Origin: Pseudomonadota bacterium
GTDB lineage: Bacteria > Pseudomonadota > Gammaproteobacteria > Burkholderiales > Casimicrobiaceae
Reading direction: 5' to 3'
Assembly: GCA_022709775.1 (NCBI GenBank)
Contig: JAKLIE010000088.1
Span: 1-7,089, forward strand
Length of the DNA stretch: 7,089 nucleotides
Shown: positions 6,091-7,089 of the stretch, in pieces
Layout of the letters: each line of letters begins with the position of its first letter
How positions within the stretch are numbered: the first letter of the stretch is position 1
Translations under genes and position numbers: made by a program
Notes under the pieces: generated by a model
Database searches by the model: none
What the model was told of the DNA's origin: nothing
What the model saw: only the letters and a program-made list of their open reading frames with translations

Positions 6091-7089
6091 ATGAACGCTC
6101 CGCAGGCGCTTCCTTCGATCCGCACGCCCGCGCACCACTTCATCGGGGGATCGTTCCGTGCCCCCGCCGCAGGCGCCGAGCTGCCGGTCATCGACCCTTC
6201 CGACGGCAGGCCGTTCGCGTCGATCGCGCGCGGTGACGCACCCGACGTCGACGCCGCGGTGCGCGCCGCCCGCGCGGCCGTCGACGGCGCCTGGGGCAGG
6301 CTCGCGCCCGTCGAGAAGGGGCGCCGCCTCATGGCGCTGTCGCGCGCGATCCTCGATCACGCGGAGGAGCTCGCGTGGATCGAGGCGCGCGACTGCGGCA
6401 AGCCGATGAAGCAGGCGCGCGCGGACGCGGCGGCCTGCGCGCGCTACTTCGAGTTCTACGGCGGCGCCTCCGACAAGCTGCACGGGACGACCATTCCGTA
6501 TCCGGAGGGCTTCACCGTCCTCACGTGGCGCGAGCCGCACGGCGTCACGGGCCACGTCATTCCGTGGAACTACCCGCTGCAGATCTTCGGGCGCTCCGTC
6601 GGCGGCGCGCTCGCCGCCGGCAACGCGTGCGTGGTGAAGCCAGCGGAAGACGCCTGCCTGTCGCTGCTGCGGGTCGCGGAGCTTGCCGCGGAATGCGGTT
6701 TCCCGGATGGCGCGATCAACATCGTCACCGGCTATGGGCACGAGGCGGGTCAGGCGCTCGCCGAGGCAGAAGGCGTCGATCACTTGTCATTCACCGGCTC
6801 GGCGGCAATCGGCACGCGCGTCGCGCAAAGCGCGGCGCTACGCCACGTGCCGGTCACGCTCGAACTCGGTGGCAAGAGCCCGCAGATCGTGTTTGCCGAT
6901 GCCGACCTTGACCGCGCGTTGCCCGCCATCGTCAATGCCATCGTGCAAAACGCCGGGCAGACGTGCAGCGCCGGATCGCGGCTGCTGGTCGAGCGCAGCG
7001 CCTACGCGCGGGTGCTCGACGCACTGGCAGCGCGCTTCTCGGCACTGGAAGTCGGACCGGCGGCGCGTGATCTGGACGTCGGGCCGCTG
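6091..7089 (+). CDS. NAD(P)-dependent aldehyde dehydrogenase (3' end missing)
   Basis: The 333 visible residues of an expected 480-500 cover the coenzyme domain and the catalytic Cys. The enzyme oxidises an aldehyde to the acid with NAD(P)+ in the cytoplasm. Key sites are present: VIPWNYPLQIFGRS with Asn160, VVKPAEDA with Lys183, FTGSAAIGTRVA (234-245) for coenzyme binding, LELGGKSPQ with the general base Glu258, and GQTCSAGSR with the nucleophile Cys292. DCGKP at 101-105 and YFEFYGGASDKLHG at 119-132 recall betaine- or aminobutyraldehyde-dehydrogenase relatives, but the substrate is not certain. ATG 6091 lies 13 bases after the transporter gene stop, behind a weak GGGG, so the two are likely co-transcribed. 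Oddly, 13 of the first 182 codons end in A or T against 30 of the remaining 151, with the change near base 6640. Confidence 0.93.
   Translation, partial: MNAPQALPSIRTPAHHFIGGSFRAPAAGAELPVIDPSDGRPFASIARGDAPDVDAAVRAARAAVDGAWGRLAPVEKGRRLMALSRAILDHAEELAWIEARDCGKPMKQARADAAACARYFEFYGGASDKLHGTTIPYPEGFTVLTWREPHGVTGHVIPWNYPLQIFGRSVGGALAAGNACVVKPAEDACLSLLRVAELAAECGFPDGAINIVTGYGHEAGQALAEAEGVDHLSFTGSAAIGTRVAQSAALRHVPVTLELGGKSPQIVFADADLDRALPAIVNAIVQNAGQTCSAGSRLLVERSAYARVLDALAARFSALEVGPAARDLDVGPL

Noticed and set aside
4476..6332. A 618-codon open frame on the minus strand
   Set aside because: It is antisense to the transporter protein gene, which has a full set of family motifs, signal peptide and ribosome binding site. 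The minus translation is an Arg/Val/Asp-rich shadow.

Overview
This is a very GC-rich window. Nearly all codons end in G or C, and the protein families are ones I associate with Betaproteobacteria, most likely Burkholderiales; that placement is inference from composition and family type only. It carries five recognisable protein genes (two cut by the window ends), one truncated gene remnant and four short intergenic regions. No RNA gene, CRISPR array, insertion sequence or phage gene is visible, and no gap without a gene exceeds about 205 bases.

Layout. (1) 1-1169, plus: the 3' part of a gene with a DUF5648-type domain followed by an unrecognised C-terminal module. (2) 1228-1373, minus: about 49 codons of the start of a succinylglutamate desuccinylase/aspartoacylase-like gene. 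Its GTG overlaps the argE stop, and its homology ends abruptly just before gene 1. (3) 1370-2599, minus: an ArgE-type M20 deacylase. (4) 2756-3865, plus, divergent from argE: a secreted PQQ-dependent sugar (sorbosone-type) dehydrogenase. (5) 3924-4301, minus, convergent with it: a small exported Pro/Val-rich protein. (6) 4506-6077 and 6091-7089, plus: a family 5 ABC-transporter substrate-binding protein and, 13 bases later, an aldehyde dehydrogenase running off the end. These two are probably one operon.

Together the genes suggest periplasmic and catabolic metabolism: uptake of a peptide- or amine-like compound, oxidation of an aldehyde, hydrolysis of N-acylated amino acids, and a periplasmic PQQ enzyme. 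No direct functional link between the transcription units can be shown here, and I see no convincing new multi-gene system. The best leads are the truncated desuccinylase-like gene, a sharp change of codon use inside the aldehyde dehydrogenase gene, an identical extended -10 element (TGCTATGCT) upstream of both argE and the substrate-binding protein, and a run of eight C inside the small exported protein gene.
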